From Elymus sibiricus (Eukaryota; Streptophyta; Magnoliopsida; Poales; Poaceae): a DNA stretch of 64,000 bases. A program made the position numbers and the translations under genes. The notes under the pieces are model-generated. The model saw only the letters and a list, made by a program, of their open reading frames with translations, was not told the DNA's origin and searched no databases. The stretch lies in assembly GCA_039707655.1 (NCBI GenBank), contig CM077676.1, forward strand, positions 426,537,379-426,601,378, in the 5' to 3' direction. Positions 10,550 through 21,989 of the stretch are shown one piece after another (the first letter of the stretch is position 1; each line of letters begins with the position of its first letter).

Positions 10550-11480
10550 GACGCCCGCAGGCGTCAGCTGGCGAGGGAACGCCCGAAGCGAGTACCGATG
10601 GGCTGGCCCATTTCTAGCGCATGTTTAATTTTACTTTTTCTTTTTAAATTTTTTCTGAAAAAGAATTAAATTTAAAAAAGATCGTTATTTCAAATAAAAT
10701 GTTCATGAATTCAAATTCTCAAATTTTAATGAAGTTTGTATTTTTGAAAAATGTTTCAATTTTTTTTTAAAAAAATCATGAATTTGATTTTTTTCCTCAG
10801 ATTTTAAAAATTTCAAAATTTCAACATTTATTCACGAATTTTGAAAACCATATTTAAAAGGTAATAAAATATTTTTCTTGAAGATTGATCAATATGGGTT
10901 TAAAAAAGTTTGGCGAATACAAAAATATGTTCATCGTATATTTCAAAAGTTCACTGCATATTAGGAAATTTTTCAATGTGTATTACAAAAATGTTTAGTG
11001 TGTAGTCCAAATATGTTCGTTGTATAGTAAATAATTGTTAATCATGTAATAAAAATAAGAATGAAATTTTTTTTTTGAAAAGACGAGCATTTTTTAATTT
11101 GTGAATTTTTTGACATTTTTTCAACTTCTGGATATTTTTGAAAACCTGAGTTTTTGTTTAAATTATCAAATATTTTGTAAACATTTCTGAATATTTATTG
11201 AATTTGTGAACAATTTTTTAGACTGGAAATATTTTTTAAAATTCTGAACAAAATTTGAAAACATGAAGATTATTTGAATTAGTTGTTTTTCTAAAACACA
11301 ATCAATTATTGAAAACCAAAAAATAAATAATGAAAAAAATAGAAAGAAAAGAGAAACAAAAATAGAAAGATGAAAAATCTAAAACACAAAGTCAAAAAAA
11401 CTACAAACAAAAAACCGCGTGTGAAGCCCTGAACTGGGTCGGCCCACTGTAACTCGCTACCGGCGAAGCCACGCCTACTT
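10550..11480. mobile_element. AT-rich segment with GC-rich facing ends (possible MULE-like element)
   Basis: The middle is about 800 bp of extremely A/T-rich sequence full of AAATTTTT, TTGAAAA and TTCATGAATT runs with no gene. The ends carry GGGCTGGCCCA near 10600 and GGGTCGGCCCA near 11436. GCGAGTACC and the complement of ACTCGCTACC lie outside and inside those blocks. That inverted arrangement resembles Mutator-like termini but is weak. Confidence 0.35.
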
Positions 11481-11530
11481 GATTCTCGCATGCGTCAACT
11501 AGCCCCCCCCCCCACCCCCTCACACACACA

Positions 11531-11553
11531 CACCACCGATGCCCGTGCCACGC
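11531..11553 (-). pseudogene. FtsH-type AAA+ protease fragment, distal part
   Basis: Read on the minus strand across the LTR scar, one copy of the 5-bp duplication plus this stretch gives R-G-T-G-I-G-G. That is exactly the residues that follow D-A-I-G-R-Q in plant FtsH proteins. The match ends in a (TG)n and G-rich run to the left. It is the downstream partner of the fragment at 20914-21105. Confidence 0.8.
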
Positions 11554-12251
11554 TGATAACCCACAAGTGTAGGGGATTAGTTGTAGCCTTTTCGATAAGT
11601 AAGAGTGTCGAACCTAATGAGTATCTGAAGGTAGAATTAATATTCTCCCAAGTTTTATCGACCACCGATACAACTCTACGCACAGTAGATGTTTGATTTA
11701 CCTAGAAACAATAAAGTAAATATAGCGAGTGTGGAAAAGTGACGGTAGGATGTGCAAAATTGTCCGTAGGCAATTGATAACTAGATTGATAATCGTCATT
11801 GTAGTTTTATGTATGGGAGAGGCCTCTGCTAGCATGCCATCAATTACTCGAAATTTTTCGCACTTATGATTGGAACTATTAGGAAGCATCCGCAAATACT
11901 AATGCGTTCATTAAGGTAAAAAGCCAAACCATAGCATTAAGATAAATTGGCCCCCCTTCATTCCATATGCAACGACTCACGAACTGGGGTTTAAGTTTAA
12001 GGAAATCAATCACATATTGCAACACCCTATAGTTTAATCCATATACGTGAGCGCTCATATGATGGGCACCAAGGGACAACAACAAAATAAAACATGCAAC
12101 TTAAACCAATCATGATCACCAATTAATCCATAGGACAAAAGTAAACTACTCAGACATAATAGCGATGAGACAAATCATTGGATAACAATTTATAGCATCA
12201 AAAACTATGTTCAAGTAGGGGATTGCAGCGGGTTGCGGGAGAGTGGACCGC
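11554..12251 (-). mobile_element. Solo LTR, left half
   Basis: This starts TGATAACCCACAAGTGTAGG and has the layout of a Triticeae LTR. It continues after the nested gypsy element at 20240-20913 for a combined 1,372 bp. The 5-bp duplication CACGC at 11549-11553 recurs at 20914-20918. No primer site or internal domain adjoins it, so the original element was reduced to a solo LTR before or after the nested insertion. The right end TAA in place of TCA is a point change. Family assignment is not attempted. Confidence 0.85.
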
Positions 12252-13869
12252 TGAATTGAGAGGGAGGAAGGTGATGTAGATGTTGATGACGGCGGCGAAG
12301 TTGATGAATGCTACTTGTAGCTTGCGTTGGTATTTCCCAGAAGAGGAAGAGATGATGTAGCACAGTAGAGATAAGTATTTCCCTCAGTTATGAAACCAAG
12401 GTTATCGAACGAGTAGGAGAATCACGCAACACCTCGTTAGCAGCACCTGCACACAAGCAACAAATCCTTGCACCCAACGCAAACGAGAGGTTGTCAATCT
12501 CTCGGTGGTAAATTGCAAGATTAAATTATATATGATAGATAAATAGATTGAAATAAAAATACAAAATAAAATAAATAAAAGAAAATGGCAGCAATATTTT
12601 TAGGGTTTTAGTAATATGATTTTGATAGACCCGGGGGCCATAGGTTTCACTAGAGGTTTCTCTCAAGAAAATAGCATACTGTTGGTAGACAAATTACTGT
12701 TGGGCAATTGATAGAAAAACAAATAATCATGACGATATCCAAGGCAATGATCATGTATATAGGCATCACGTCCAATACAAGTAGACCGACTCCTGCCTGC
12801 ATCTACTACTATTACTCCACACATCGACCGCTATCCAGCATGCATCTAGTGTATTAAGTCCATAAGAACGGAGTAATGCCTTAAGAACGATGACATGATG
12901 TCGACAAGATAAACTCACGTATGAATAAACCCCACCTTTTTACCCTTAGTAGCAACGATACATACGTGTCATGTCCCTTTCTGTCACTGGGGTTGAGCAC
13001 CGCAAGATCGAACCCAGTACAGAGCACCTCTTCCCATGGCAAGATAAATCAATCTAGTTGGCCAAACCAAATCAATAGATCGGAGAAGAAATACGAGGCT
13101 ATAATAATCATGCATAAAAGAGTGCAACAAAGACTCAAATAATTTCATGGATAATCTGATCATAAACTCATAATTCATCGGATCCCAACAAACACACCGC
13201 AAAAAGTGATTACATCGGATAGAACTTCAAGAACATCGAGGAGAACATTGTATTGAAGATCAAAAAGAGAGAAGAAGCCATCTAGCTACTGCCTATGGAC
13301 CAGAAGGTCTGTGGTAAACTACTCACGCATCATCGAAAGGGCATCAAGGTTGATGTAGAACCCCTCCATGATCGATTCCCCCTCCGACGGATCACCGGAG
13401 AAGGACCCCAGATGGGATCTCTCTGGAACAGAAACTTGCGGCGGCGGAAAAAGTATTTCGTGGACTCCCCTGAGGGTTTCTGATTTTTTCTGAATTTATA
13501 GTGCTGGAATTAGGTCAAACGGAGCTGGGTGGGCCCCACGAGGTACCAGGGCGCGCCACCCCCCTTGGGCGCGCCCTGGTGCCTCGTGGCCCACTCCTTC
13601 ATCTTTTGGCCCTCTCTCGAAGCTTCTAGTGTTTATCTTATTCAATAAAAAATCTCCAAAAAGTTTCGTGGCATTTGGACTTCGTTTGGTATTGATTTTA
13701 TGTAAAACAAAAACAGGGCAGAAAACAGCAACTGGCACTGGGCATTAAGTTAATAGGTTAGTCTCCAAAAATTATATATAATTGCTGTAAATGATTATAA
13801 AAACATCCAAGATTGATATTATAACAGCATGGAACAATCAAAAATTATAGATACGTTGGAGACGTATCA
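12252..13869 (-). repeat. 3' LTR of the 12.3-20.2 kb gypsy element
   Basis: It begins TGAATTGAGAGGGAGG and ends GGAGACGTATCA on the plus strand. It has the same length as the partner at 18622-20239. In the first 300 bases I count about a dozen differences, roughly 4%, so the insertion is not recent. A GC-rich inverted pair GGGCGCGCC / GGCGCGCC lies near 13550-13580. Confidence 0.95.
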
Positions 13870-16308
13870 GCATCCCCAAGCTTAATTCCTGGTCGTCCTC
13901 GAGTAGGTAAATGATAAAAACAGAATTTTTGATGTGGAATGCGGCCTATCATATTCATCACATATTCTTTTCTTTTATAGCATGGACATTGGACTTGAAT
14001 GATTCAAAGCAATAGTCTATAATTTGACATGAAGATATAAATACTCAAGCATGCTAACAAGCAACCATGTCTTTCAAAATATCTACGCTAAAGAAAGTTA
14101 TCCCTAGCCCATTATGCTCAATCATTGATCCATTCATGAAACACACTCGAATATTAGCTACACACAATGCACAAGTATGACAATAGTGCTCTTTAGTTGG
14201 TGCTTTTGTAAGAGAAGATGGAGACTCAAATAAAATAAAAATTGCATAAAAGTAAATAGATAGGCCCTTCGCAGAGGGAAGCAGAGATTTGTCAAATGTG
14301 CCAGAGCTCAAAGCTGAAATTAAAGAGATAAAAAATATTTTGAGAGGCATGCTTTTCCTGTCAACGAAAATGACTGAGAATTCCCAATATTTTCCATGCT
14401 AGATACATCATAGGCGGTTCCCAAACAGAAAGTAAGGTTTATTTTGTTTCCACCATTCTTTCACAATCCATGGCTAGCTGTATCCACGGGTGCCCTCCAA
14501 ACCAGCCACTCTCTCGTGCAATGACAAGTGAATAAACACTCATCGTGAGAATAACACACCTAGCATGGAAAATAATGGCCACCCCCTGCCGCTTCATGAG
14601 CGGTACGGGCACACAAAACGGGAAAATTATTTGGAAAATTAGAGTTGGCACACGCAAATTTACTTGGAACGGCATTGAAATACCGCATATAGGTAGGTAT
14701 AGTGGACTCATTTTGCACAACTTGGGTTTAAGGATTTTGGATGCACAAGCAGTATTTCCGCTTAGTACAAATGAAGGCTAGCAAAAGATTGAGAAGCAAC
14801 CAACCAAAAAACGAAAACGGTCATAAACATGCATTGAACATAACTAACACCGAATAATGCACCATAAGTAGGATATAATTTCATTGCATAACTATTGACT
14901 TGACGTGCATGCATAGGGAATCACAAACCTTAACACTAATATTCTTACTAAATCACAATTACTCACTAACATGACTCACATATTATCATTTCCATATCGC
15001 AAAACTATTGCAAGGAATCACACTTATCATATCCAATGATCTATATGAAAGTTTTTATTATATCCCTCTTGAATATTCATCACTTTGGGACCAAATTCAT
15101 ATTTTGTGCAAATTACCATTACTATCATCAACTCTCAAAAAAATTTAAGTGAAGCATGTGAGTGCAAATATTTCTTCAAAATTTCAATCTTACCAATTCT
15201 CAAAATAATATAAGTGAAGCATGAGAATTCATTTCTTCAAAATTTTAATCAACTCTCAAAATAATATAAGTGAAGCATGAGAGTTTATTTCTTCAAAATT
15301 TAACCACCACCGTGCTCAAAAAGATTTAAGTGAAGCACTAGAGCAACTGCCTAGCTCAAAAAAATTAAGTGAAGCACATAGAGTATTCTAACAAATGATG
15401 TTAAACGTGTGGCTCTCTCAAGATAGGTGTGTTCAGCAAAGATGATTGTGACAAACTAAAAAGCAAACAAATCAAAGACTCATATAATACAAGACACTCC
15501 AAGCAAAACACATATCATGTGACGAATAAAAATATAGCTCCAAGTAAAATTACCGATGGTTGGTAGAAGAAAGAGGGGATGCCTTCCGGGGCATCCCCAA
15601 GCTTAGACGCTTGAGTCTTCCTTGAATATTACCTTGGGGTGCCTCGGGCATCCCCAAGCTTAGGCTTTTGCTACTCTTTATTCCTTCATCCATCGTGATC
15701 TGACCCAAAACTTGAAAACTTCAATCACACAAAACTCAACAAACCTTCGTGAGATCCGTTAGTATAACAAAATAAATCACTACTTTAAGTACTGTTGCAA
15801 ACCCATTCATATTTTATTTTTGCATTATACCTACTGTACTCTAACTTCACCATGGCTTATACTCCCCGATACAATCCATAGATTCATCAAAACAAGCAAG
15901 TAGTGCATCAAAAACAGAATCTGTCAAAAATAGAACAGTTTGTAGCAATCTATTTAAAACTGTACTTCTGTAACTCCAAAAATTCTGAAAAATTAGGACA
16001 ACGTGGGAAATTCATATACCAATACTTTGTAAAAAAAATCATATTTTTCTGACGCTCCAGTGCAGAAACAAAATTCGGGCACTGGACGCAAAACTTTCTG
16101 TTTTCCAAACAGCATCAATTATACTATCTTCCAAATCATCCTAAAGGCTTTACTTAGCACAAACACTAATTAAAAACATAAAAACACAATCATACCAGTA
16201 GCATGACAGTGAAAACACACAATAACAGAAAAAATTTATTTTATTCATTGGGTTGCCTCCCAGCTAGCGCTATTGTTTTATGCCCCTAGCTAGGCATAAT
16301 GCATAATT
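13870..16308 (-). mobile_element. Non-coding internal region of the gypsy element
   Basis: Frames are short and unrelated to known retroelement proteins. The sequence contains hairpin-like blocks built on GGGGATGCC and GGCATCCCCAAGCTTA near 15570-15660, and the ATAGGCCCTTCGCAGAGG marker at 14272. Between 15130 and 15380 the phrase TCTCAAAATAATATAAGTGA AGCATGAGAG recurs five times in degenerate form. Confidence 0.8.
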
Positions 16309-18397
16309 TCAAGTATTGTCATCTTTCAAGTTGATTCCATAAGTGGCCCTCATAACTGATTCATATGATGCTTTAATTTTCTTCCTAGGGAAATGTTCCA
16401 TACCCATTTTTAGTGGAAACTGAAATTTTATATTCCCTTCTTTCATATCAATAACGACACCTATAGTTCGTAAGAACGGTCTACCAAGTATTATGGGGCA
16501 AGAAGGATTGCATTCAATATCAAGAACAATAAAATCAACGGGCACATAATTTCTATTTGCAAGAATAAGAATATCATTAATTCTACCCATAGGTTTTTTA
16601 ATAGTGGAATCCGCAAGATGCAAATTGAGAGAACATTCATCTATATTGGTAAAACCTAGCACATCACATAAAGATTTTGGAATTGTGGAAACGCTAGCAC
16701 CCAAATCACATAAAGCATTGCACTCATAATTTTTAATTTTAACTTTAATGGTGGGTTCCCATTCATCATATAATTTTCTAGGAATCGAAATCTCTAGTTC
16801 TAACTTTTCTTATAACGCTTTCATCATCGCTTCTACGATGTGTTTAGTAAAAGCCTTGTTTTGCTCATAAGCGTTGGGTGAATTTAACATGGATTGTAAC
16901 AAAGAAATGCAATCAATCAAAGAACAATTATCATAATTAAAATATTTGTAATCCAAGAGAGTGGGCACATCGCTATTTAAAGTTTTTACCTCTCCAAACC
17001 CACTTTTAGTAATTTTCTTATCAAGATTTTCACCCTTCGAATTATGGGGACGCTCTTTAGCTAAAGTTGACTTTTCTTCAGTCCCCTTTTCATCAAGTTT
17101 TATATTGCTAAACAAAGAATCAATAGATGAAACGCCAATCATTTTAATATCCTCATCATTACTACGATAGAAACCGGGAGGAATCGCTTTTTCGAAAAAT
17201 TCTCGTTTAGCTTTTAGCATAGCGGTTCTTTTCTTACTCTCATCCATGGAGACATATAAAGCTTTAATTGATTCACTAATATCAATTTTGGGTGGCAGAA
17301 TTTTAGTCTTAAGATTTTCCACATCATGAATAATTCTATCAATGCTCCTAGACATATCATCAATTTTACTCAATTTTTCTTCTACCGTAGTGTTGAAAAC
17401 TTTTTGAGCATTAATAAATTCTTCAATATTACTTTCAAGATCAGAGGGCATCCTATTATTATTATTATAAGAATTACCATAGGGATTTCCATAATTATTA
17501 GAGGAATTTCCAGGAAACGGTCTAGCGTTGAAATTACCTCTATAAGCATTATTATTGAAATTGTTTCGCGAGACAAAATTCACATCTACGGGATCATTAT
17601 TTTTCTCAATCAAAGTGGACAAAGGCACATCATTAGGATCAATAGGAGCATTTTTGCTAGCAACCAATTTCATAAGCGCATCAACTTTATCACTTAAAGT
17701 ATTAATTTCTTCAATAGAATTCACCTTTTTACTAGTAGGAGTTCTTTCAGTATGACATTGTGAATAATTTGCCATAATGTTATCAAGCAATTTAGTAGCT
17801 TCACCCAAAGTAATTTCCATAAAAGTACCACCCGCGGCGGAATCTAAAAGATTTCTAGAAACAAAATTCAATCCCGCATAAAAATTTTGTATGATCATCC
17901 ATAAATTTAAACCATGAGTAGGGCAATTTCTTATCATTAATTTCATCCTCTCCCAAGATTGGGCAAAATGTTCATGATCAAGTTGCTTAAAATTCATAAT
18001 TTGATTTCTAAGTGAAATAATTTTCGCGGGAGGAAAATACTTAGTAATAAAAGCATCTTTACACCTATCCCAAGAATCGATATTATTTCGTGGTAAAGAT
18101 GAGAACCAAATTTTTGCACGATCCCGCAATGAGAATGGGAATAATTTTAATTTCACAATATCATTATCCACATCTTTTTTTCTTTTGCATGTCACACAAT
18201 TCTACGAAAGTGTTAAGATGGGATGCAGCATCTTCATTAGGACTACCAGAAAATTGATCTTTCATGACAAGATTTAGCAAAGCGGCATTAATATCACAAG
18301 TCTCCGCACTAGCGGCGGGTGGAGCAATTGGAGTACTAATAAAATTATTATTATTAGTATTGGAAAAATCACACAATTTTGTATTTTCTTGAGACAT
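16309..18397 (-). pseudogene. Gypsy gag-protease polyprotein, broken
   Basis: Translation starts M-S-Q-E-N-T-K at 18397. A gag capsid domain follows (around L-F-P-F-S-L-R-D-R-A-K-I-W-F). The tail carries a SGFGEVKTL motif, then a retropepsin-like domain with C-D-L-G-A-S and I-L-G-R-P-F-L. In Athila-like plant elements DLGA can replace the usual D-T/S-G-A. Two lesions are visible. An extra A in the A-run near 18180 shifts the frame. A TAA at 16812-16810 interrupts the same frame just before E-K-L-E-L-E-I-S-I-P. Without these the product would be about 695 residues. Gag would form the particle and the protease would mature it. Confidence 0.85.
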
Positions 18398-18589
18398 CGT
18401 GACTACGTAAACAAGATAACAAGCAAGCAAACAAGCAAACAAGAAAAAGGCAAATGGAAAATATTTTTTGTATTTTTGTAAAAAAGTTTTAGAAATGGGG
18501 GAGATGAAAACGAGAGGCAAATGGAAAATAAAGTAAATGCAAGGAGATGAGAGTTTGTGCAAAGGTACTTGATAGATGTTGATGATGTC

Positions 18590-18607
18590 TCCCCGGCAAC
18601 GGCGCCA
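18590..18607 (-). other. Primer binding site, tRNA-Asp type
   Basis: On the minus strand TGGCGCCGTTGCCGGGGA is complementary to the 3' end of plant tRNA-Asp including CCA. It lies 14 bases inside the 5' LTR and fixes the element's orientation. Confidence 0.93.
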
Positions 18608-18621
18608 GAAATTCTTCCTGC

Positions 18622-20239
18622 TGAATTGAGAGGGAGGAAGGTGATGTAGATGTTGATGACGGCGGCGAAGTTGATGGATGCTACTTGTAGCTTGCGTTGG
18701 TATTTCCCAGAAGAGGAAGGGATGATGCAGCACAGTAGAGATAAGTATTTCCCTCAGTTATGAAACCAAGGTTATCGAACCAGTAGGAGAATCACACAAC
18801 ACCTCGTTAGCAGCACATACACACAAACAACAAATCCTTGCACCCAACGCAAACGAGAGGTTGTCAATCTCTCGGCGGTAAATTGCAATATTAAATTGTA
18901 TATGATAGATAGATAGATTGAAACAAAAATACAAAATAAAATAAATAAAAGAAAATGGCAGCAATATTTTTAGGGTTTTAGTAATATGATTTTGATAGAC
19001 CCGGGGGCCATAGGTTTCACTAGAGGCTTCTCTCAAGAAAATAGCATACTGTGGGTAGACAAATTACAGTTGGGCAATTGATAGAAAAGCAAATAATCAT
19101 GACGATATCCAAGGCAATGATCATGTATATAGGCATCACGTCCAATACAAGTAGACCGACTCCTGCCTGCATCTACTACTATTACTCCACACATCGACCG
19201 CTATCCAGCATGCATCTAGTGTATTAAGTCCATACGAACGGAGTAATGCCTTAAGAACGATGACATGATGTAGACAAGATAAACTCACGTATGAATAAAC
19301 CCCATCTTTTTACCCTTAGTAGCAATGATACATACGTGTCATGTCCCTTTCTGTCACTGGGATTGAGCACCGCAAGATCGAACCCACTACAAAGCACCTC
19401 TTCCCATGGCAAGATAAATCAATCTAGTTGGCCAAACCAAATCAATAGATCGGAGAAGAAATACGAGGCTATAATAATCATGCATAAAAGAGTGCAGCAA
19501 AGACTCAAATAACTTCATGGATAATCTGATCATAAGCTCACAATTCATCGGATCCCAACAAACACACCGTAAAAAGTGATTACATCGGATAGAACTCCAA
19601 GAACATCAAGGAGAACATTGTATTGAAGATCAAAAAGAGAGAAGAAGCCATCTAGCGACTGCCTATGGACCTGAAAGTCTGTGGTAAACTACTCACGCAT
19701 CATCAGAAGGGCAGCAAGGTTGATGTAGAACCCCTCCGTGATCGATTCCCCCTTCGGAGGATCACCGGAGAAGGACCCCAGATGGGATCTCTCTGGAACA
19801 GAAACTTGCGGCGGCGGAAAAAGTATTCGTGGACTCCCTTGAGGGTTTCTCGTTTTTTCTGAATTTATAGTGCTGGAATTAGGTTAAACGGAGCTGGGTG
19901 GGCCCCACGAGGTACCAGGGCGCGCCACCCCCCCTGGGGCGCGCCCTGGTGCCTCGTGGCCTACTCCTTCATCTTCTGGCCTTCTCCCGAAGCTTCTAGT
20001 GTTTATCTTGTCCAATAAAAAATCTCCAAAAAGTTTCGTGGCATTTGGACTTCGTTTGGTATTGATTTTCTGTAAAACAAAAATAGGGCAGAAAACAGCA
20101 ACTGACACTGGGCACTAAGTTAATAGGTTAGTCTCCAAAAATGATATATAATTGCTGTAAATGATTATAAAAACATCCAAGATTGATATTATAACAGCAT
20201 GGAACAATCAAAAATCATAGATACGTTGGAGACGTATCA
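18622..20239 (-). repeat. 5' LTR of the 12.3-20.2 kb gypsy element
   Basis: This is the partner of 12252-13869, with TG and CA ends and equal length. It would carry the active promoter. I saw no decisive TATA box, though TATAAATT lies near the expected GC-rich leader. Confidence 0.95.
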
Positions 20240-20913
20240 ATGGAGATGATCGTCGTGACGGTGGTTCCCCCGGCGGCCCTCCTTTGCCACCGGGAGAGAG
20301 GGGGAGAGAGCCCCCCCCCCCTTCTTCTTCTTGCTTGGCCTTCGCCATAGATTGGAGAAGGTTTCCCCCTCTGGTCCTTGGCCTCCAAGGTTCCCAGAGG
20401 GCGAGAGCACCTCTGAGATTGGATCTATCTCGCTCTTTTCTACTCCGTTTTTGCTGCTGTTTTTTGTCCTTTAACCGTTTCTTTTGTAGCCAGAAATCCG
20501 TAACTCTGATCAGGCTGAAATTTTGAGGGAATTTTTCTCTAGAAATTAGCTTTCTTGTGGCGAAAGAAGGGCACCAAATGACTTAAGGGCTAGCCACAAG
20601 GGCCCATGGCACGGCCAGGGGGGTGGTCGCACCACCTGCCCTTGTGGGGCCCGCGGGCATTGTTTTGTGTTTCCTTCGCCCAAAAATCACATATATTCCA
20701 TTAAAAATCATACTAAATCGCCGGGTGTTTTGAGCTTCCTATATATTGATTTTCTATAAAAACAAAAAAATGCCAAAAATAGGAAGTAACACTGGGCACT
20801 AGATTAATAAGTTAGTTCATAACAATAATATAAAAGTGCACCAAAACCATATATAATTGATGTAAATATAGCATGAATACTTTATAAATTATAAATACGT
20901 TGGAGATGTATAA
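20240..20913 (-). mobile_element. Solo LTR, right half
   Basis: This continues the LTR begun at 11554. It has the usual C-rich block and CTTCTTCTTCTTGCTTGGCC region, then ends AAATACGTTGGAGATGTATAA. The 5-bp duplication CACGC follows at 20914-20918. Confidence 0.82.
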
Positions 20914-21105
20914 CACGCTGCCGGCCAATGGCGTCGATCTCGTCGATGAACACGAGGCACGACGAGTTGTCCTTGGCCTTGTTGAATAGGCCCGTACCCA
21001 TAACGCGCCCACGCCCACAAACATCTGATGAACTTTGACTCGGACAGCAAGAAGAAGGGCATGCCGACCTCTCCCACAATCGCCGTTTTGCCAACTCGAC
21101 ATGCC
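20914..21105 (-). pseudogene. FtsH-type AAA+ protease fragment with ATPase core
   Basis: The minus-strand translation, in shifting frames, gives V-G-K-T (degenerate Walker A), [18 protein letters not shown], and [10 protein letters not shown] followed by [13 protein letters not shown] (Walker B intact). This is the ATPase domain of plant thylakoid FtsH proteases such as VAR2/FtsH2. At least two 1-base frameshifts, no surrounding exons and an LTR insertion in the middle make it a dead fragment. It continues at 11553-11531. Which FtsH paralogue it came from cannot be told. Confidence 0.85.
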
Positions 21106-21547
21106 AAGTCAGCATCATTAAAACCAAAACAACCTTCAATTCATCCCATAACCACTCAGGGTGACATTAAGCTGGTTTGTATAAATTCAAGGTTAAAATT
21201 ATATGGTTTTAGAGTTGATGGGGATATGGATCCGTAAGGGGGAAACTATATTTTCCTCTATTGATTTTTTTTGTTATGGTGACTCGTTGGGCCAACTAGG
21301 CCTGGAATGTATTTGCTTCGGGTTTTAATGGTGACTCGTTGGACCCGTCATCAATTCTACATATGGGATGTCTTCTATCTATTTATTTTTTTGGAAAAAC
21401 TGATTTCTCTCTATAAAAAAACAATGGTGTTTTCTTGAGCGATAACTTGGGAGGGTTCCGGTCACACCTACCCCGGCAGACAACCTCCCTCATTCACACC
21501 AGAAATGAAAAAAAACTCATCTGGATTGGATAACTCTCATGATAACA
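21106..21547. repeat. Module B, copy 3 (distal part only)
   Basis: From about 21270 the stretch matches 43715-43990 and 42530-42640: GGTGACTCGTTGG, AATGTATTTGCTT, then TCTTGAGCGATNACTT and CCGGCAGACAACCTCC in diverged form. The first 150 bases, next to the FtsH piece, are unassigned. Confidence 0.6.
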
Positions 21548-21845
21548 CTCCCTCTGTTCCAAAATATAGCACGTATTAGAAATTTAAAAAATCAAATTTA
21601 GTAAAGTTTGATCAAGTTTATAAAAAGGTTTGTTAACATGTAGAATATCAAATCAGTACTATTAGATTCATTATGAAATATATTTTATATCATACTATTA
21701 TATTCATCATGAAATATATTTTTATATCGTATATATTTGGTCTTCTCGATATGGATAATCTTTTTATAAAGTTCATTCAAAGTTTATGAAGCTTGACTTT
21801 TTGCGAAAACCTATGCACACACTACTATGTTACAAGATGGAGGGA
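21548..21845. mobile_element. Stowaway-like MITE
   Basis: It starts ACTCCCTCTGTTCCAAAATA and ends TTACAAGATGGAGGGA, with internal repeats of ATTCATCATGAAATATATTT. A related copy follows module B at 43991-44102 and 45032-45125. This argues the MITE was already in the module when it was duplicated. Confidence 0.65.
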
Positions 21846-21989
21846 ATATATCTGCATAGGTGCACTGCTTGGTCGATATTTCTTAGCCGACAATGATGTC
21901 ATCAAAATCGTTTTATGGCAACTTCTCTGTTTCCTCCATGCTCCGGCCCATCGGAAGGACACCTTATTATCTTTTTGCATTTGCAGAAA

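Larger units (their letters stand above)
12252..20239 (-). mobile_element. Complete gypsy-type LTR retrotransposon lacking reverse transcriptase
   Basis: Two LTRs of 1,618 bp bound a 4.75-kb internal region. The LTRs begin TG and end CA, a tRNA-Asp primer site follows the 5' LTR, and a purine-rich AAGCTTGGGGATGC precedes the 3' LTR. Coding content is one gag-protease frame (18397-16309). Reverse transcriptase, RNase H and integrase are absent, and 13870-16308 is non-coding. It would need enzymes from a partner element. The flanks ACCGC and ATGGA do not match, so no target duplication survives. It sits inside the solo LTR 11554-20913. Similar large non-autonomous gypsy families are known in Triticeae, and I do not assign a name. 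Confidence 0.9.

Noticed and set aside
15130..15380. CRISPR-like spaced repeats (CTCAAAATAATATAAGTGA units)
   Set aside because: The units are degenerate, unevenly spaced, and inside a plant retrotransposon interior. No cas genes, eukaryotic context.
16961..17755. Plus-strand frames of 60-120 codons
   Set aside because: They are shadows of the minus-strand gag gene.
12252..20239. Naming the gypsy elements after specific Triticeae families
   Set aside because: LTR ends and gag resemble several described families, but I cannot separate them from memory. A search of a Triticeae repeat database would decide.
20882..21139. Working FtsH gene on the minus strand
   Set aside because: Frameshifts in the ATPase core, missing N and C termini, and an LTR in the middle show it is a fragment.
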